Below, piece after piece: positions 26,807 through 37,652 of a stretch of 64,000 nt of DNA (its first letter is position 1; each line of letters begins with the position of its first letter). The DNA is from Hydrogenophaga sp. PAMC20947. Lineage in GTDB: Bacteria; Pseudomonadota; Gammaproteobacteria; Burkholderiales; Burkholderiaceae_C. The notes beneath the pieces were generated by a model. It was not told the origin of the DNA. It made no database searches and was given only the letters and a program-made list of their open reading frames with translations. The position numbers were made by a program, and so were the translations under genes. Location of the stretch: assembly GCF_004795855.1 (NCBI RefSeq), contig NZ_CP039252.1, forward strand, positions 2,046,001-2,110,000, written 5' to 3'.

Positions 26807-27405
26807 GGCAAGCCCGCCGCTGATGAATCGGGTATCACCGACCATTCCAGCGTCCACTGGCCATTCAACACGTTTTGCAGCCAGAGAGCGCCGACCAGCG
26901 ATTTGCCGTCCATGATGGTGCCATCCCGACACCAGGCGGCCACGTCGTTGGGCGAGGCCGTGAACACATCCAGGAATTCACCCTCATCCAGACGCCGTTC
27001 GCCCAGCGTCAGCCCACGCGCAAACCAGATGCCAATCCGTTCATCCGAATAAGCGATGGTGGGGGCCAACTGGCCCGCATAGGCCCACTCCCGGGCGCTG
27101 TAGCCGGTTTCTTCGCGCAATTCGCGCTGCGCACACGCCAGACTGCCCTCTCCCGCATCCAGCTTGCCGGCGGGGAATTCCGTGATCACGGCTTGCATGG
27201 GATGGCGGTATTGCCGCTCCAGAACCACCCGGCCATCGTCCAGCAAGGCGATCACCATGACCGCTCCGGGATGCAACACAAATTCGCGAGTGGTTTCTTT
27301 GCCCGACGGCAGTCGCACCGTGTCCCGAACCACATGCAGGAAACTGCCCCGCAACACCTCGGCGCGGGACACCGGAATCTCGCGAAGGTGCAGGTCGTCG
27401 TTCAT
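26803..27405 (-). CDS. Nudix hydrolase, ADP-ribose pyrophosphatase-like
   Basis: A 200-aa enzyme with a complete Nudix box from Gly80 to Tyr102 (GKLDAGEGSLACAQ then RELREETGY). The N-terminal beta-strand part (HVVRDTVRLPSGKETTREFV, about 24-43) and ALLDDGRVVLERQYRHP (about 53-69) are typical of ADP-ribose pyrophosphatases, which split ADP-ribose to AMP and ribose-5-phosphate with Mg2+. The start at 27405 lies just behind the DUF2818 stop; a start 15 codons upstream would overlap that gene and is less likely. Position behind nuo hints at a role in NAD(H) turnover. It overlaps DUF1178 by 4 bp. Confidence 0.9.
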   Translation of the reverse strand: MNDDLHLREIPVSRAEVLRGSFLHVVRDTVRLPSGKETTREFVLHPGAVMVIALLDDGRVVLERQYRHPMQAVITEFPAGKLDAGEGSLACAQRELREETGYSAREWAYAGQLAPTIAYSDERIGIWFARGLTLGERRLDEGEFLDVFTASPNDVAAWCRDGTIMDGKSLVGALWLQNVLNGQWTLEWSVIPDSSAAGLP

Positions 27406-27415
27406 GGGCTGGCCA

Positions 27416-27718
27416 TCAACCCTTGCGTTTGAACAAGTAGCGGTAGACAAAGCCCGGGAAGGCCAGGGTCAGGAACAGGACGCCGGTCGTGGCATAAAAC
27501 TCCCAGCCCTGAGGGTAGATCTGGCCGGCCGACTGCTCCAATGCCAGGCCAAGGGCCCCCACCAGGAAGTAACAGACCACCAGTTCACCTACCCGCATCC
27601 ACAGGGTCTTGGGAAGGCGCCGGGGAAAGATCGCGACCCAGCGTTCATTGATAAACGGCAAGTTGGCACCCAGAAAGGCGGCCAAGAGCACGAGCGCGAC
27701 GGAAAAGGAATGGTTCAT
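27416..27718 (-). CDS. DUF2818 family membrane protein
   Basis: A 100-aa membrane protein with three hydrophobic segments: ALVLLAAFLGANLPF (about 8-22), VGELVVCYFLVGALGLALE (about 43-61) and ATTGVLFLTLAFPGFVYRYL (about 76-95), with a conserved INERWVAIFP motif between the first two. DUF2818 genes regularly stand directly behind nuoN in Burkholderiales, as here with a 66-bp gap, and the protein may be an accessory factor of complex I. This link is by gene order only. Ten bp separate it from the Nudix gene. Confidence 0.88.
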   Translation of the reverse strand: MNHSFSVALVLLAAFLGANLPFINERWVAIFPRRLPKTLWMRVGELVVCYFLVGALGLALEQSAGQIYPQGWEFYATTGVLFLTLAFPGFVYRYLFKRKG

Positions 27719-27784
27719 GGTGTTTGTGCGACCCGGCCCGACCCGGCGAGTTCACCGCCAGGCTGACCAAGACGATCACTGGCC

Positions 27785-29293
27785 TCAGGCCAGCAGCGAG
27801 GCAATCGCCTGAGCACAGACGGCCATCAGGCCGCCTGGAACGATACCCAGCACCAGCACCAGCGCGCCATTGATGGACAAAACAGAGCGCACTTCAAAAC
27901 CCGCTTCGATGGCGCCGGTCTGGGTCGGCGCGTCAAAGTACATGACCTTGACCAGGCGAAGGTAGTAAAACGCCCCCACCAGCGACATCATCACCGCGAA
28001 CACGGCCAAACCGATGTAGACCGGCTGTGAGGACGCCAGCAAGGCTTGCAGCACCGACAGTTTGGCGTAAAAGCCCACCATGGGCGGCACGCCGGCGAGC
28101 GAGAACATGCACACCGCCATCACGGCAGCATAGAGCGGGCTGCGCTGGTTGAGACCCGCCAGATCCTGGATCTCTTCAGACTCGAAGCCTTCGCGCGAAA
28201 GCAACATGATCACGCCGAACGTGGCCAAGGTGGTCAGCACATAGGTGATGACGTAAAACATGGACGAGCTGTAGGCGTTGGCCATGTTGCTGTTGTCCAA
28301 ACCTTCTGCGCCAGCAACAACACCCGCGAGCAGCCCCAGCAAGAGGAAGCCCATTTGGGAAATGGTGGAAAACGCGAGCATGCGCTTCAGGTTGGTCTGA
28401 GCAATCGCTGCCAGGTTGCCCAGCAACAGCGACATCACCGACAGCACCGCCAGCATCTGCTGCCAGTCGACCGCCAGAGGCGCCAGGCCTTCGACCAGCA
28501 AACGGATCACGATGGCAAAGGCGGCCAGCTTGGGCGCGCCACCGATCATGAGTGTCACGACCGTCGGAGCACCCTGGTAGACGTCGGGTACCCACATGTG
28601 AAACGGCACCACACCCAGCTTGAACGCCAGACCGGCCACCACAAACACCAGCCCCAGCACCAATACCTGGTGGGATCCCTTGAGCGTTGCTTCTCCACCA
28701 GCGATGGCCTGCATCACGCCAGACAGATCCAGTGACCCGGTCGCACCGTACACCATGGAAAGACCGTACAACAGGAAACCGCTGGCCAGCGCACCCAGCA
28801 CGAAGTACTTCATGGCCGCTTCGGTCGCGTTCAGGTCATCGCGGCGCAGCGCCACCAGCGCGTAGCTCGACAAGGTCAGCAACTCAAGGCCCAGGTAGAT
28901 CACCAGGAAGTTGTGCCCGGAAATCATCACGAACATGCCCAGCAACGCGTACAGGGCCAGTGTGTACATCTCGCTGCCACGCATCATGTCGCGGTGCCCG
29001 GCGTAAGAACGACCGTAGACCAGCGTGACCAGCATGGCAATCGCGGCAAAGCACTTCAGCCAGTTGCCCATTGGGTCGCTGACCACCTGCCCACCAAAGC
29101 CTGCCACCGTCACCCCGGAACTGGCGCGCAAGGCCAGTATCACGGCCACAGCGGCCAACGTGGCCAGCGTCAGCAAGTGGGTCAGGCCACGGGTGGACGA
29201 TTGGGAACCCAGTCCCACCAGCGCGATGATGCTGGAGGCCACCAGCAACAATATTTCAGGGTATGCCGCGACCAAGCTGAAGTTGTCTGTCAT
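27785..29293 (-). CDS. nuoN: NADH-quinone oxidoreductase subunit N
   Basis: A 502-aa antiporter-like membrane subunit of complex I, with about 14 helices. Family landmarks: the helix containing LVIYLGLELLTLSSYALVALRR (in parts near residues 128-148) with the conserved Glu, and GAPTVVTLMIGGAPKLAAFA (about 240-260) with the conserved Lys. It pumps protons as part of the membrane arm together with NuoM and NuoL. It follows nuoM by 31 bp and is the last of the nuo genes proper. Confidence 0.96.
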   Translation of the reverse strand: MTDNFSLVAAYPEILLLVASSIIALVGLGSQSSTRGLTHLLTLATLAAVAVILALRASSGVTVAGFGGQVVSDPMGNWLKCFAAIAMLVTLVYGRSYAGHRDMMRGSEMYTLALYALLGMFVMISGHNFLVIYLGLELLTLSSYALVALRRDDLNATEAAMKYFVLGALASGFLLYGLSMVYGATGSLDLSGVMQAIAGGEATLKGSHQVLVLGLVFVVAGLAFKLGVVPFHMWVPDVYQGAPTVVTLMIGGAPKLAAFAIVIRLLVEGLAPLAVDWQQMLAVLSVMSLLLGNLAAIAQTNLKRMLAFSTISQMGFLLLGLLAGVVAGAEGLDNSNMANAYSSSMFYVITYVLTTLATFGVIMLLSREGFESEEIQDLAGLNQRSPLYAAVMAVCMFSLAGVPPMVGFYAKLSVLQALLASSQPVYIGLAVFAVMMSLVGAFYYLRLVKVMYFDAPTQTGAIEAGFEVRSVLSINGALVLVLGIVPGGLMAVCAQAIASLLA

Positions 29294-29324
29294 TTGAACG
29301 TTCTCTCGATTTCTTGTACGGCGG

Positions 29325-30800
29325 TCAGTTCAGCTTGGAGATGGCCACGTGGCGCAACAACTCAGCCACGGAAGCGTCCATCACATCGGTGAACGGCTTG
29401 GGGTACACGCCCATATAGAGCACAGCAATCCCCAGCGCAGCCATGATCAGGAATTCGCGACCGCCAATGTCTTTCAGCGCTTTAACGTTGTCATTGCCGG
29501 GCGCACCCAGGTAGACCCGTTTGAACATCCAGAGCGAATACGCCGCACCAAAGATCAGGGCGGACGCCGCTGCGGCGCCGATCCAGAAGTTGGATTTCAC
29601 CGCCGCAAGGATGACCATCCACTCACCGACAAAACCCGCCGTACCCGGCAAACCGGCGTTGGCCATGGTGAACAGCAGCGCAAAGGCCGCGAACCTGGGC
29701 ATGGTGTTGACCACACCGCCGTAATCAGCGATGTTGCGGGAGTGCATGCGGTCGTACAGCACGCCGATCGCCAGGAACATCGCGGCCGAGACAAAACCGT
29801 GGGACACCATCTGCACAATGCCACCGGCCATACCCAAATCACTGAAGACAAAGAAGCCCAGGGTGACAAAACCCATGTGTGCCACCGATGAATACGCCAC
29901 CAGCTTCTTCATGTCGGTTTGCACCATGGCCACCAATCCCACGTAGATCACCGCCACGAGTGACAGCGCAATCATCAACCATGCCCATTCGTGCGAAGCG
30001 TCGGGGAGGATGGGCAGGGAGAAGCGCAAAAAGCCATAGGCACCCAGCTTCAACATGATGGCGGCCAGCACGGCAGAACCACCCGTGGGCGCTTCAACGT
30101 GCACATCAGGCAGCCAGGTGTGAACCGGCCACATAGGCACCTTCACAGCGAAGGCCGCGAAGAAGGCAAAGAACAAATAGGTCTGCGCCGAGGCGCTCAG
30201 CGGCAGCTTGTGCCAGACGGCCAGTTCGAAACTGCCACCGGCCTGCGTGTAGAGATAAATCAGCGCCACCAACATGAGCAGCGAGCCCAGGAGGGTGTAG
30301 AGGAAAAACTTGAACGCCGCATAGATCTTGTTCGCACCGCCCCAGATGCCGATGATCAGGTACATCGGGATCAGCGTCGCCTCGAAGAACACGTAGAACA
30401 ACATCGCGTCCATCGCACTGAACACGCCGATCATCAGGCCCGACAGGATCAGGAACGCGCCCATGTACTGGTTCACGCGCACGGTGATCACTTCCCAGCC
30501 CGCAATGACCACGATCACCGTGATGAACGCGGTCAGCAAGACCAGCCACAATGAAATGCCGTCGACACCCAGATGGTAGTTGATGTGGAAGCGCTCGATC
30601 CACGGTGAGATTTCGCCGAACTGCATCGCCGCCGTGCCCAGTTCGAAGCCGCTGTACAGCGGAATCGTCACGGCAAAGCTCACCAGTGCGCCCACCAAGG
30701 CCACCCACCGCACCGTGTTGGCGTGCGTATCCCGGCCAAAGGCCAGCAGTGCGACGCCAAAGAAAACCGGCGTCCAAATTGCAAGGCTCAGCAAACCCAT
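29325..30800 (-). CDS. nuoM: NADH-quinone oxidoreductase subunit M
   Basis: A 491-aa antiporter-like membrane subunit. It starts MGLLSLAIWTPVFFGVALLA and shows the family pattern FYVFFEATLIPMYLIIGIWG (about 132-151) with the functional Glu, WPVHTWLPDVHVEAPTGGSA (about 222-241) and KLVAYSSVAHMGFVTLGFF (about 293-311). It translocates protons in complex I. It is 16 bp behind nuoL. Length matches the family (about 490-510). Confidence 0.97.
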   Translation of the reverse strand: MGLLSLAIWTPVFFGVALLAFGRDTHANTVRWVALVGALVSFAVTIPLYSGFELGTAAMQFGEISPWIERFHINYHLGVDGISLWLVLLTAFITVIVVIAGWEVITVRVNQYMGAFLILSGLMIGVFSAMDAMLFYVFFEATLIPMYLIIGIWGGANKIYAAFKFFLYTLLGSLLMLVALIYLYTQAGGSFELAVWHKLPLSASAQTYLFFAFFAAFAVKVPMWPVHTWLPDVHVEAPTGGSAVLAAIMLKLGAYGFLRFSLPILPDASHEWAWLMIALSLVAVIYVGLVAMVQTDMKKLVAYSSVAHMGFVTLGFFVFSDLGMAGGIVQMVSHGFVSAAMFLAIGVLYDRMHSRNIADYGGVVNTMPRFAAFALLFTMANAGLPGTAGFVGEWMVILAAVKSNFWIGAAAASALIFGAAYSLWMFKRVYLGAPGNDNVKALKDIGGREFLIMAALGIAVLYMGVYPKPFTDVMDASVAELLRHVAISKLN

Positions 30801-30816
30801 TTTTTTATTCTCCTGA

Positions 30817-32841
30817 TTACGCGAGCCAGACGAAGTACGTCATGAACAACAAGACGCCCACGATCATCATCAGCGCGTAGTGGTAAAGGTAGCCGGTCTG
30901 CAAACGGCGCACTGCGCCAGAGAACATGCCCACCATTTTCCAGCTGGCATTGACCACGCCACCCTCAATCACGCCCTGGTCCCCGCCTTTCCACAGGCCG
31001 GTTCCCAACAAGCGAGCGCCGCGCGCCAGGACATTTTCGTTGAACCAGTCGAGGTAGTACTTGTTTTCCAGAATGTTCAGCAAGCCCACCGATTTGAAGA
31101 AACGCTCCAACGCCGCTGGTACCGCGGGGTTGATCAGGTACATGTACCAAGCCGACACGGCGCCGCCCAAAGCCAGCCAGAAAGGCATGGTGGTGAAGGC
31201 GTGCATGGCCATGGCCACAGGGCCGTGGAACTCTTCTGCAAAGGCCGCCACGGCCGGGTGGAGTTCGGCGTTGATCGTGATCGCATCTTTCAGGAAAGCA
31301 CCGAACAACATGGGTTCGATGGTCATGAAGCCGATGATCACGGAAGGAATCGCCAGCAACACCAATGGCACAGTCACCACCCAAGGTGTCTCATGGGGCT
31401 TGGCGCTGCCATGGTGGTCGTCATGGCCATGGTGCGCATCCGGATTCTGATCAAAGCGCTCTTTGCCGTGGAAGACCAGGAAATAGAGGCGGAACGAATA
31501 GAACGAGGTCACGAATACACCGGCCAGCACAGCGAAATGGGCCCAAGGTGCTGCGGGCAAGTTGCTGAAGTGCACCGCCTCGATGATGCTGTCCTTGGAG
31601 TAGAACCCCGCAAAGAACGGGGTGCCGATCAGCGCCAGCGTCCCGACCAGCGACGTGATCCAGGTGATGGGCATGTACTTGCGCACGCCACCCATCCAGC
31701 GGATGTCCTGGTTGTGGTGCAGGCCCATGATCACCGAGCCGGCAGCAAGGAACAGCAAGGCTTTGAAAAACGCGTGCGTCATCAAATGGAACACAGCCAC
31801 CGAGTAGGCCGATGCACCCAGCGCTACCGTCATGTAACCCAGCTGTGAGAGCGTGGAATACGCGACCACGCGTTTGATGTCGTTCTGGATGATGCCCAGG
31901 AAACCCATGAACAGGGCCGTGATCGAGCCAATGATCATGATGAAGTTGAGGGCCGTGTCCGAGAGCTCAAACAGGGGCGACATGCGGGCCACCATGAAAA
32001 TACCGGCCGTCACCATGGTGGCGGCGTGGATCAGCGCAGAGATGGGTGTCGGGCCTTCCATGGAATCGGGCAGCCACACATGCAAAGGGAACTGTGCCGA
32101 CTTGCCCATGGCGCCAATGAACAGGCAAATGCAGATCACAGAAATCAGCAGCCATGATTCGCCACCGAAAGGGTTGGCAAAGGTCAGGGCACCGAGCTTG
32201 TCCGCCTGGGCAAACACTTCCGTGTAGTTCAGGGTGCCGGTAAAAGCCACGATCAGGCCGATGCCCAGAATGAAGCCGAAGTCGCCCACGCGGTTGACCA
32301 GAAAGGCCTTCATGTTGGCGAAAATCGCCGTGGGCTTGTTGAACCAGAAACCGATCAGGAGATAAGACACCAGGCCCACAGCCTCCCAGCCGAAGAACAA
32401 CTGCAAGAGGTTGTTGCTCATCACCAGCATGAGCATGGAGAACGTGAACAGCGAGATGTAGGCGAAGAAACGGTTGTAGCCAGCGTCTTCTTCCATGTAG
32501 CCAATGGTGTAAAGGTGCACCATCAATGAAACAAAGGTCACCACGCACATCATCATGGCCGTGAGGCCATCCACCATGAAACCGATCTCCATTTTGAGAT
32601 CGCCCACAGTCATCCACTCGTAGATGGTCTGGTTGAAGCGGGCTCCGCCCGCCACATCGACCAATGTCATCGCCGACAGCACAAAGGCGATCAACACGCC
32701 AAGGATCGTCAAGGTGTGGGCGCTGCGGCGTCCAAGGACATTGCCACCGAATGTGGTGCCGAGAATGCCGGCCAGCAGCGAGCCCACCAGCGGGGCCAGC
32801 GGCACGGCCAATAGGGTGCTTGCGGAAAGGGTTGTGCTCAT
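30817..32841 (-). CDS. nuoL: NADH-quinone oxidoreductase subunit L
   Basis: A 674-aa antiporter-like subunit at the distal end of the membrane arm, with about 16 helices and the long lateral amphipathic helix near the C terminus. Landmarks: FFGWEAVGLVSYLLIGFW (about 140-157), PLHVWLPDSMEGPTPISAL (about 243-261) and KRVVAYSTLSQLGYMTVAL (about 321-339). A His-rich loop DAHHGHDDHHGSAKPHETP lies near residue 480 and is not part of the conserved core. The start at 32841 (MSTTLSAS) is 43 bp behind nuoK; the longer open frame upstream is not family sequence. Confidence 0.97.
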   Translation of the reverse strand: MSTTLSASTLLAVPLAPLVGSLLAGILGTTFGGNVLGRRSAHTLTILGVLIAFVLSAMTLVDVAGGARFNQTIYEWMTVGDLKMEIGFMVDGLTAMMMCVVTFVSLMVHLYTIGYMEEDAGYNRFFAYISLFTFSMLMLVMSNNLLQLFFGWEAVGLVSYLLIGFWFNKPTAIFANMKAFLVNRVGDFGFILGIGLIVAFTGTLNYTEVFAQADKLGALTFANPFGGESWLLISVICICLFIGAMGKSAQFPLHVWLPDSMEGPTPISALIHAATMVTAGIFMVARMSPLFELSDTALNFIMIIGSITALFMGFLGIIQNDIKRVVAYSTLSQLGYMTVALGASAYSVAVFHLMTHAFFKALLFLAAGSVIMGLHHNQDIRWMGGVRKYMPITWITSLVGTLALIGTPFFAGFYSKDSIIEAVHFSNLPAAPWAHFAVLAGVFVTSFYSFRLYFLVFHGKERFDQNPDAHHGHDDHHGSAKPHETPWVVTVPLVLLAIPSVIIGFMTIEPMLFGAFLKDAITINAELHPAVAAFAEEFHGPVAMAMHAFTTMPFWLALGGAVSAWYMYLINPAVPAALERFFKSVGLLNILENKYYLDWFNENVLARGARLLGTGLWKGGDQGVIEGGVVNASWKMVGMFSGAVRRLQTGYLYHYALMMIVGVLLFMTYFVWLA

Positions 32842-32884
32842 GGTGTTGTTCTTGGCTGTGATCGCGCGATGCGGGGTCGGGCGG

Positions 32885-33199
32885 TCATCCCTTGAGGGTG
32901 TTGAGTTCTTCCACGCTGATCGATCCCCGGTTGCGGAACAGCTGCACCAGAATGGCCAGACCGATGGCCGACTCGGCGGCTGCAACGGTCAGGATGAAAA
33001 ACACGAATACCTGGCCGTGCATGTCACCCAGGAAATGGGAGAAGGCCACGAAATTCATGTTCACGGCCAAGAGCATCAGCTCGATCGCCATCAACAGAAC
33101 AATCAGGTTCTTGCGGTTCAGGAAAATACCCACCACCGACAGCGCGAACAAAATGGCGCCAACGGACAGGAAGTGCTGGAGTGTCAAACCACTGCTCAT
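32885..33199 (-). CDS. nuoK: NADH-quinone oxidoreductase subunit K
   Basis: A 104-aa three-helix membrane subunit. The conserved glutamates lie in [20 protein letters not shown] (about 34-53) and [17 protein letters not shown] (about 72-88). The first residues [20 protein letters not shown] fit the family start. It overlaps nuoJ by 4 bp. It forms part of the quinone-proximal membrane arm. Confidence 0.96.
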   Translation of the reverse strand: MSSGLTLQHFLSVGAILFALSVVGIFLNRKNLIVLLMAIELMLLAVNMNFVAFSHFLGDMHGQVFVFFILTVAAAESAIGLAILVQLFRNRGSISVEELNTLKG

Positions 33200-33834
33200 G
33201 CTGATTTCTCCTCGTCAGCCGGCGCGGCTGGCGCGGCTTTTTGGGTCGCGGCCATGGACAACACCACCAGACGGTCGGCGGCGCGCACGCGAACTTGTTC
33301 TCCCGGATCGATGGCCTTGCTGTCCTTGCGCTTGCGCAAGGTCAATGCAATGGCCGCCACCATGGCCACCAGCAGAATGACCGCCGCCACTTCGACGGGG
33401 TACAGGTACTGGCTGTAGAGCAGGCGTCCGAGCTCTTTGGTGTTGGAGTAGTCCGCTGGAAGCGCCACAGAAGCGGGTGCAGAGATCGCTGGAAAGCCCA
33501 CCCACAGCACGGCGATCAGTTCAGCCGCGACCAGCGCACCCAACACGGCAGCCAAGGGGAAGTTCTGCCAGAAACCCCAGCGGTCGTCATCAAGGCGCAC
33601 GTCCAGCATCATCACGACGAACAGGAACAGCACCATCACCGCACCGAGATAAACCAGCACCAGGGTCCAACCCAGGAACTCGGCTTTCAGCAACAACCAC
33701 AGCGCCGATGCCTGCGAAAACGACAGCATCAGGTAGAGCACCGCGTGCACAGGGTTCTGGGCGGTGACCACGCGGTAAGCCGCGAACAGCAACACCGTCG
33801 CAAAGAGGTAAAAAAAGCCAGTCTGGTAATCCAT
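33196..33834 (-). CDS. nuoJ: NADH-quinone oxidoreductase subunit J
   Basis: A 212-aa membrane subunit with five helices. It starts with [20 protein letters not shown] and [20 protein letters not shown], followed by [20 protein letters not shown] (about 58-77), the typical NuoJ core. The C-terminal extension after about 175 is polar and Ala-rich ([16 protein letters not shown]), as often in betaproteobacteria. The stop overlaps the nuoK start by 4 bp (ATGA). Confidence 0.96.
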   Translation of the reverse strand: MDYQTGFFYLFATVLLFAAYRVVTAQNPVHAVLYLMLSFSQASALWLLLKAEFLGWTLVLVYLGAVMVLFLFVVMMLDVRLDDDRWGFWQNFPLAAVLGALVAAELIAVLWVGFPAISAPASVALPADYSNTKELGRLLYSQYLYPVEVAAVILLVAMVAAIALTLRKRKDSKAIDPGEQVRVRAADRLVVLSMAATQKAAPAAPADEEKSA

Positions 33835-33878
33835 GGGTGATTTCTTCGGTCTTGGGTCGATCCGGGGTCAGCGGGACA

Positions 33879-34409
33879 TCAACGGTAAGGCGCGTCAGCG
33901 GCCCTGGCCTTGGCGATCTCAGGCTCATAGCGGTCACCCACGGCCAGCAGCATTTCTTTGGTGAAATACAGATCGCCGCGTTTTTCGCCGTGGTATTCCA
34001 GAATATGGGTTTCCACAATCGCATCGACTGGGCAGGCCTCTTCGCAGAAACCGCAAAAAATGCATTTCGTCAGGTCGATGTCGTAGCGCGTGGTGCGACG
34101 CGAGCCGTCATCTTCGCGCTGGCCTGCTTCGATGGTGATGGCCAGCGCAGGGCATACCGCCTCGCACAGCTTGCAGGCGATGCAGCGTTCTTCGCCGTTT
34201 TCGTACCGGCGCTGGGCGTGCAAACCACGAAAACGCGGAGACAAAGGGGTTTTCTCCTCGGGGAACTGAACCGTGATCTTGCGGCGGAACGTGTAGCGAC
34301 CCGTCAAGGCCATGCCTTTGACCAGCTCAAACAGCATGAAGCTTTTGAAAAAGTCGATCACCGAAAACGGCGCAACAACCGACTTGGGGGCAACGAGAGA
34401 AGTAGTCAT
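33879..34409 (-). CDS. nuoI: NADH-quinone oxidoreductase subunit I (8Fe ferredoxin)
   Basis: A 176-aa subunit holding two [4Fe-4S] clusters (N6a and N6b) bound by [12 protein letters not shown] (about 75-86) and [12 protein letters not shown] (about 114-125). It passes electrons to NuoB. The start was set at 34409 ([11 protein letters not shown]); the longer frame reaches back into nuoH and is not family sequence. It lies 13 bp behind nuoH. Confidence 0.96.
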   Translation of the reverse strand: MTTSLVAPKSVVAPFSVIDFFKSFMLFELVKGMALTGRYTFRRKITVQFPEEKTPLSPRFRGLHAQRRYENGEERCIACKLCEAVCPALAITIEAGQREDDGSRRTTRYDIDLTKCIFCGFCEEACPVDAIVETHILEYHGEKRGDLYFTKEMLLAVGDRYEPEIAKARAADAPYR

Positions 34410-34422
34410 GTGTGTGCCCTGC

Positions 34423-35499
34423 TTATTTCCAGAGGTTCCACGACGTCTGCATGAGACCACCCACAAGGAGCAGCCACACCAGCGTCACGGGAATGAAAAC
34501 CTTCCAGCCCAGACGCATGATCTGGTCATAACGGAAGCGCGGGAAAGTGGCCCGGATCCAGATGAACATGGAGACGACCACAAAGGTTTTGGCCCCCAAC
34601 CAGATCCAGCCGGGAATGAAGTCCAGTGCGGAGACTGGTGGCAACCAGCCGCCCAGGAACAGCAACACGGCCAGGATGGACACCAGCCACATGCTGGCGT
34701 ATTCGGCCAGGAAGAAGATGGCAAAGCCCATGCCGGAGTATTCGACCATGTGGCCAGCAACGATCTCGGCCTCCCCCTCAACCACGTCAAACGGATGGCG
34801 GTTGGTCTCGGCCACACCGGAAATCAGGTACACGATGAAAATGGGAAACAGTGGCAACCAGTTCCAGGACAGGAAGTTCAGACCCATGCCCGCGCCCATG
34901 CCTTTGGCCTGAGAGGCCACGATCTCACCGAGGTGCAAGCTGCCAGCGGTCATGATGACCACCAGGAAGCAGAAACCAATGGCGATTTCATAGCTCACCA
35001 TCTGAGCCGATGCACGCATGGCACCCAGGAAAGCGTACTTGGAATTGGAAGCCCAGCCCGCAATGATCACGCCGTACACCTCAATCGAAGTGATGGCCAA
35101 AATGACCAGCAAACCGGCATTGACGTCGGCCAGGATGGCTTCCGGACCAAAAGGCACAGCCACCCAGGCGGCCAGCGCCGGCATGATCGCCATCATCGGG
35201 CCGAGACGGAACAGGCCGCCCGAAGCCGCGCTGGGGCTGATGATCTCTTTGGTCAACAGTTTCACGGCATCCGCAATGGGCTGCAGCAAACCAAAGGGTC
35301 CCACGCGGTTAGGGCCCATGCGCACCTGCATGAACCCCAACAGCTTGCGTTCCCACAAGGTGAGATAAGCCACAGCGCCCATCAGGGGCACCAGCACCGC
35401 AACAATCTTGACCATGGCCCAGATGACCGGCCAGGCCGCTGTGGTCCACCACTCAGCAGCAATCAAGCCGAGGCCTGCGTTGTACATGGCATCGATCAT
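34423..35499 (-). CDS. nuoH: NADH-quinone oxidoreductase subunit H
   Basis: A 358-aa membrane subunit that forms the quinone entry site, with about eight helices. Conserved parts: [20 protein letters not shown] (about 43-62), [20 protein letters not shown] (about 62-81) and [20 protein letters not shown] (about 230-249). It overlaps nuoG by 4 bp. Length and sequence are normal. Confidence 0.97.
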   Translation of the reverse strand: MIDAMYNAGLGLIAAEWWTTAAWPVIWAMVKIVAVLVPLMGAVAYLTLWERKLLGFMQVRMGPNRVGPFGLLQPIADAVKLLTKEIISPSAASGGLFRLGPMMAIMPALAAWVAVPFGPEAILADVNAGLLVILAITSIEVYGVIIAGWASNSKYAFLGAMRASAQMVSYEIAIGFCFLVVIMTAGSLHLGEIVASQAKGMGAGMGLNFLSWNWLPLFPIFIVYLISGVAETNRHPFDVVEGEAEIVAGHMVEYSGMGFAIFFLAEYASMWLVSILAVLLFLGGWLPPVSALDFIPGWIWLGAKTFVVVSMFIWIRATFPRFRYDQIMRLGWKVFIPVTLVWLLLVGGLMQTSWNLWK

Positions 35500-37652
35500 G
35501 CGAGCACTCCTGACTGGGCTGTTGCCTTTGCGTCGCGGGTGAGCTGCAACGAGGTGGCTCGGCGCACCAACGAGTCAAGTTGGTAGATGGCCGCCACGCA
35601 GGGCGCCACGGTCGCAGGCCGCTGGTCTGCCGCAGCAGCGCCCGCGCCCACATCGGCATTGGACAGGCGGGCAGCGCCCACCAGATCACCGTGCTTCACG
35701 CCTGGCAACACCGAAGTCAGAACAGCTTGCGACGAATCGGCATCAAAACCAGACAAGCTCAGCAGGTTGCCCAGCACACGCAGTACCTTCCAGGCCGGAC
35801 GGGTCTCGCCCAAAGGACGCACCACGGCGTGAAAACTCTGCAAACGGCCTTCGGCGTTCACAAAGGAACCCGAGGTTTCGCTGAACGGAGCGATGGGCAG
35901 CAGCACATCGCTGATGTCCATGTTGGTTTGAAAGGGGCTCAGGGTGACCACCATGCCAGCCGTGTCCAACCCGGCCACACCCGCCGCACTGTCGTCGACA
36001 GGCTCGGTGTTGAGCAGGATCAATGCCTTGAGCGATTGTCCCAGCATCTGGGTTGCGTTCAAGCCGCCCTGCCCCGGTACAGCACCCATCAGTTGAGCGC
36101 CCACGGTATTGGCAGCCTCGGTCAGGTACCCCACTTGAGCACCCGTTTGCTGGGCGATCCAATTGGCCAGCGCCAGAAGGCTGGCGGCCTTTTCATGGTG
36201 CGCAGCGGCGTTGCCGAGCAGAATGGCTTTGCGCTCGCCGCCCATCAAGGACTTGGCGATGGCTTTGGCTTCGTCGCTGGACTCCGCCGCCACGGGCGCT
36301 TGCACGCCTTTCTCGGCGGCTACAGCCACGGCCACGCCAGCCAGTGCACGAACCCAGACGCTGCTGTCTGCAATCAGCGTGTTCTTGCGCGGCAAAGCCC
36401 AGTCTTGATCGGCTGCGATCAACGCATTCACTTGTGCACCGTGGCGTGCAGCCTGGCGGATGCGTTGCGCGAACAAAGGGTGGTCTTTGCGCAAATTGGA
36501 ACCCACCACCAGCACACGTTGCAACGAACTCAGATCGGCGATTGGCATGCCCAGCCAGCGGGCGGCGCCAGCAGCAGCAGCGTTGCCGAAATCGGCGTGA
36601 CGCAGCCGGCTGTCGATGTTTTCGCTGCCCAGGCCACGGACCAGCGCACCAGCCAGGGCCAGCTCTTCAAGCGTGCTGTGCGGACTCGCCAGCAGACCGA
36701 TGGCCGATGCACCGTGATCGCCTTTGACTTGCCTCAGGCCGTTGGCCACATATTCCAGCGCGGTTTGCCAGTCAACCGTCTTCCACTCACCGCCCTGCTT
36801 GAGCATGGGCGCAGTCAGGCGATCGGCACTGTCCAGCGACTCGTACGAGAAGCGATCGCGGTCGGCGATCCAGCACTCGTTCACAGCCTCGTTCTCAAAC
36901 GGCACCACGCGCATCACTTTGTGGTTCTTGACCTGAACAATCAGGTTGGCGCCCGTCGAGTCGTGCGGGCTGACCGACTTGCGACGCGAGAGCTCCCAGG
37001 TGCGGGCGCTGTAGCGAAATGGCTTGCTGGTGAGCGCGCCCACCGGGCAGATGTCGATCATGTTGCCCGAGAGCTCGGAGTCCACCGTGTCACCGATGAA
37101 CGTTTCGATCTCGGCGTGTTCGCCGCGATGAGACATGCCCAGCTCCATGGCGCCGGCCACTTCCTGACCAAACCGCACGCAGCGGGTGCAATGGATACAG
37201 CGACTCATCTCTTCCATGGAGATCAGCGGTCCCACATCCTTGTGGAACACCACACGCTTTTCTTCTTCGTAGCGGGAGGCGCCGGCGCCGTAACCCACGG
37301 CCAGATCCTGCAACTGGCATTCGCCACCCTGATCGCAGATCGGACAGTCCAGCGGGTGGTTGATCAGCAAGAACTCCATGACCGACTGCTGGGCCTTGAT
37401 GGCCTTGTCGGACTTGGTGCGCACGATCATGCCCTGCGTGACCGGGGTCGCACAGGCGGGCATGGGTTTGGGCGCTTTCTCCACGTCCACCAGACACATG
37501 CGGCAGTTGGCCGCAATGGACAACTTCTTGTGATAACAGAAGTGGGGAATATAGGTACCCGCCTTCTCGGCTGCATGCATGATCATGCTGCCGGGCGCTA
37601 TTTCGACCTTTTGGCCGTCGAGTTCGATTTCAACCATTTTGTTTTCCGTCAT
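35496..37652 (-). CDS. nuoG: NADH-quinone oxidoreductase subunit G
   Basis: A 718-aa iron-sulfur subunit of the NADH-oxidising arm. The N-terminal 2Fe-2S ferredoxin domain has [20 protein letters not shown] (about 39-58) and a later CATPV; then [14 protein letters not shown] (about 99-112), [16 protein letters not shown] (about 137-152), and [10 protein letters not shown] around residue 204. The C-terminal molybdopterin-oxidoreductase-like domain carries no cofactor. Shorter than the E. coli protein (908), as usual in Burkholderiales. ATG at 37652 overlaps the nuoF stop by one base. Confidence 0.96.
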   Translation of the reverse strand: MTENKMVEIELDGQKVEIAPGSMIMHAAEKAGTYIPHFCYHKKLSIAANCRMCLVDVEKAPKPMPACATPVTQGMIVRTKSDKAIKAQQSVMEFLLINHPLDCPICDQGGECQLQDLAVGYGAGASRYEEEKRVVFHKDVGPLISMEEMSRCIHCTRCVRFGQEVAGAMELGMSHRGEHAEIETFIGDTVDSELSGNMIDICPVGALTSKPFRYSARTWELSRRKSVSPHDSTGANLIVQVKNHKVMRVVPFENEAVNECWIADRDRFSYESLDSADRLTAPMLKQGGEWKTVDWQTALEYVANGLRQVKGDHGASAIGLLASPHSTLEELALAGALVRGLGSENIDSRLRHADFGNAAAAGAARWLGMPIADLSSLQRVLVVGSNLRKDHPLFAQRIRQAARHGAQVNALIAADQDWALPRKNTLIADSSVWVRALAGVAVAVAAEKGVQAPVAAESSDEAKAIAKSLMGGERKAILLGNAAAHHEKAASLLALANWIAQQTGAQVGYLTEAANTVGAQLMGAVPGQGGLNATQMLGQSLKALILLNTEPVDDSAAGVAGLDTAGMVVTLSPFQTNMDISDVLLPIAPFSETSGSFVNAEGRLQSFHAVVRPLGETRPAWKVLRVLGNLLSLSGFDADSSQAVLTSVLPGVKHGDLVGAARLSNADVGAGAAAADQRPATVAPCVAAIYQLDSLVRRATSLQLTRDAKATAQSGVLA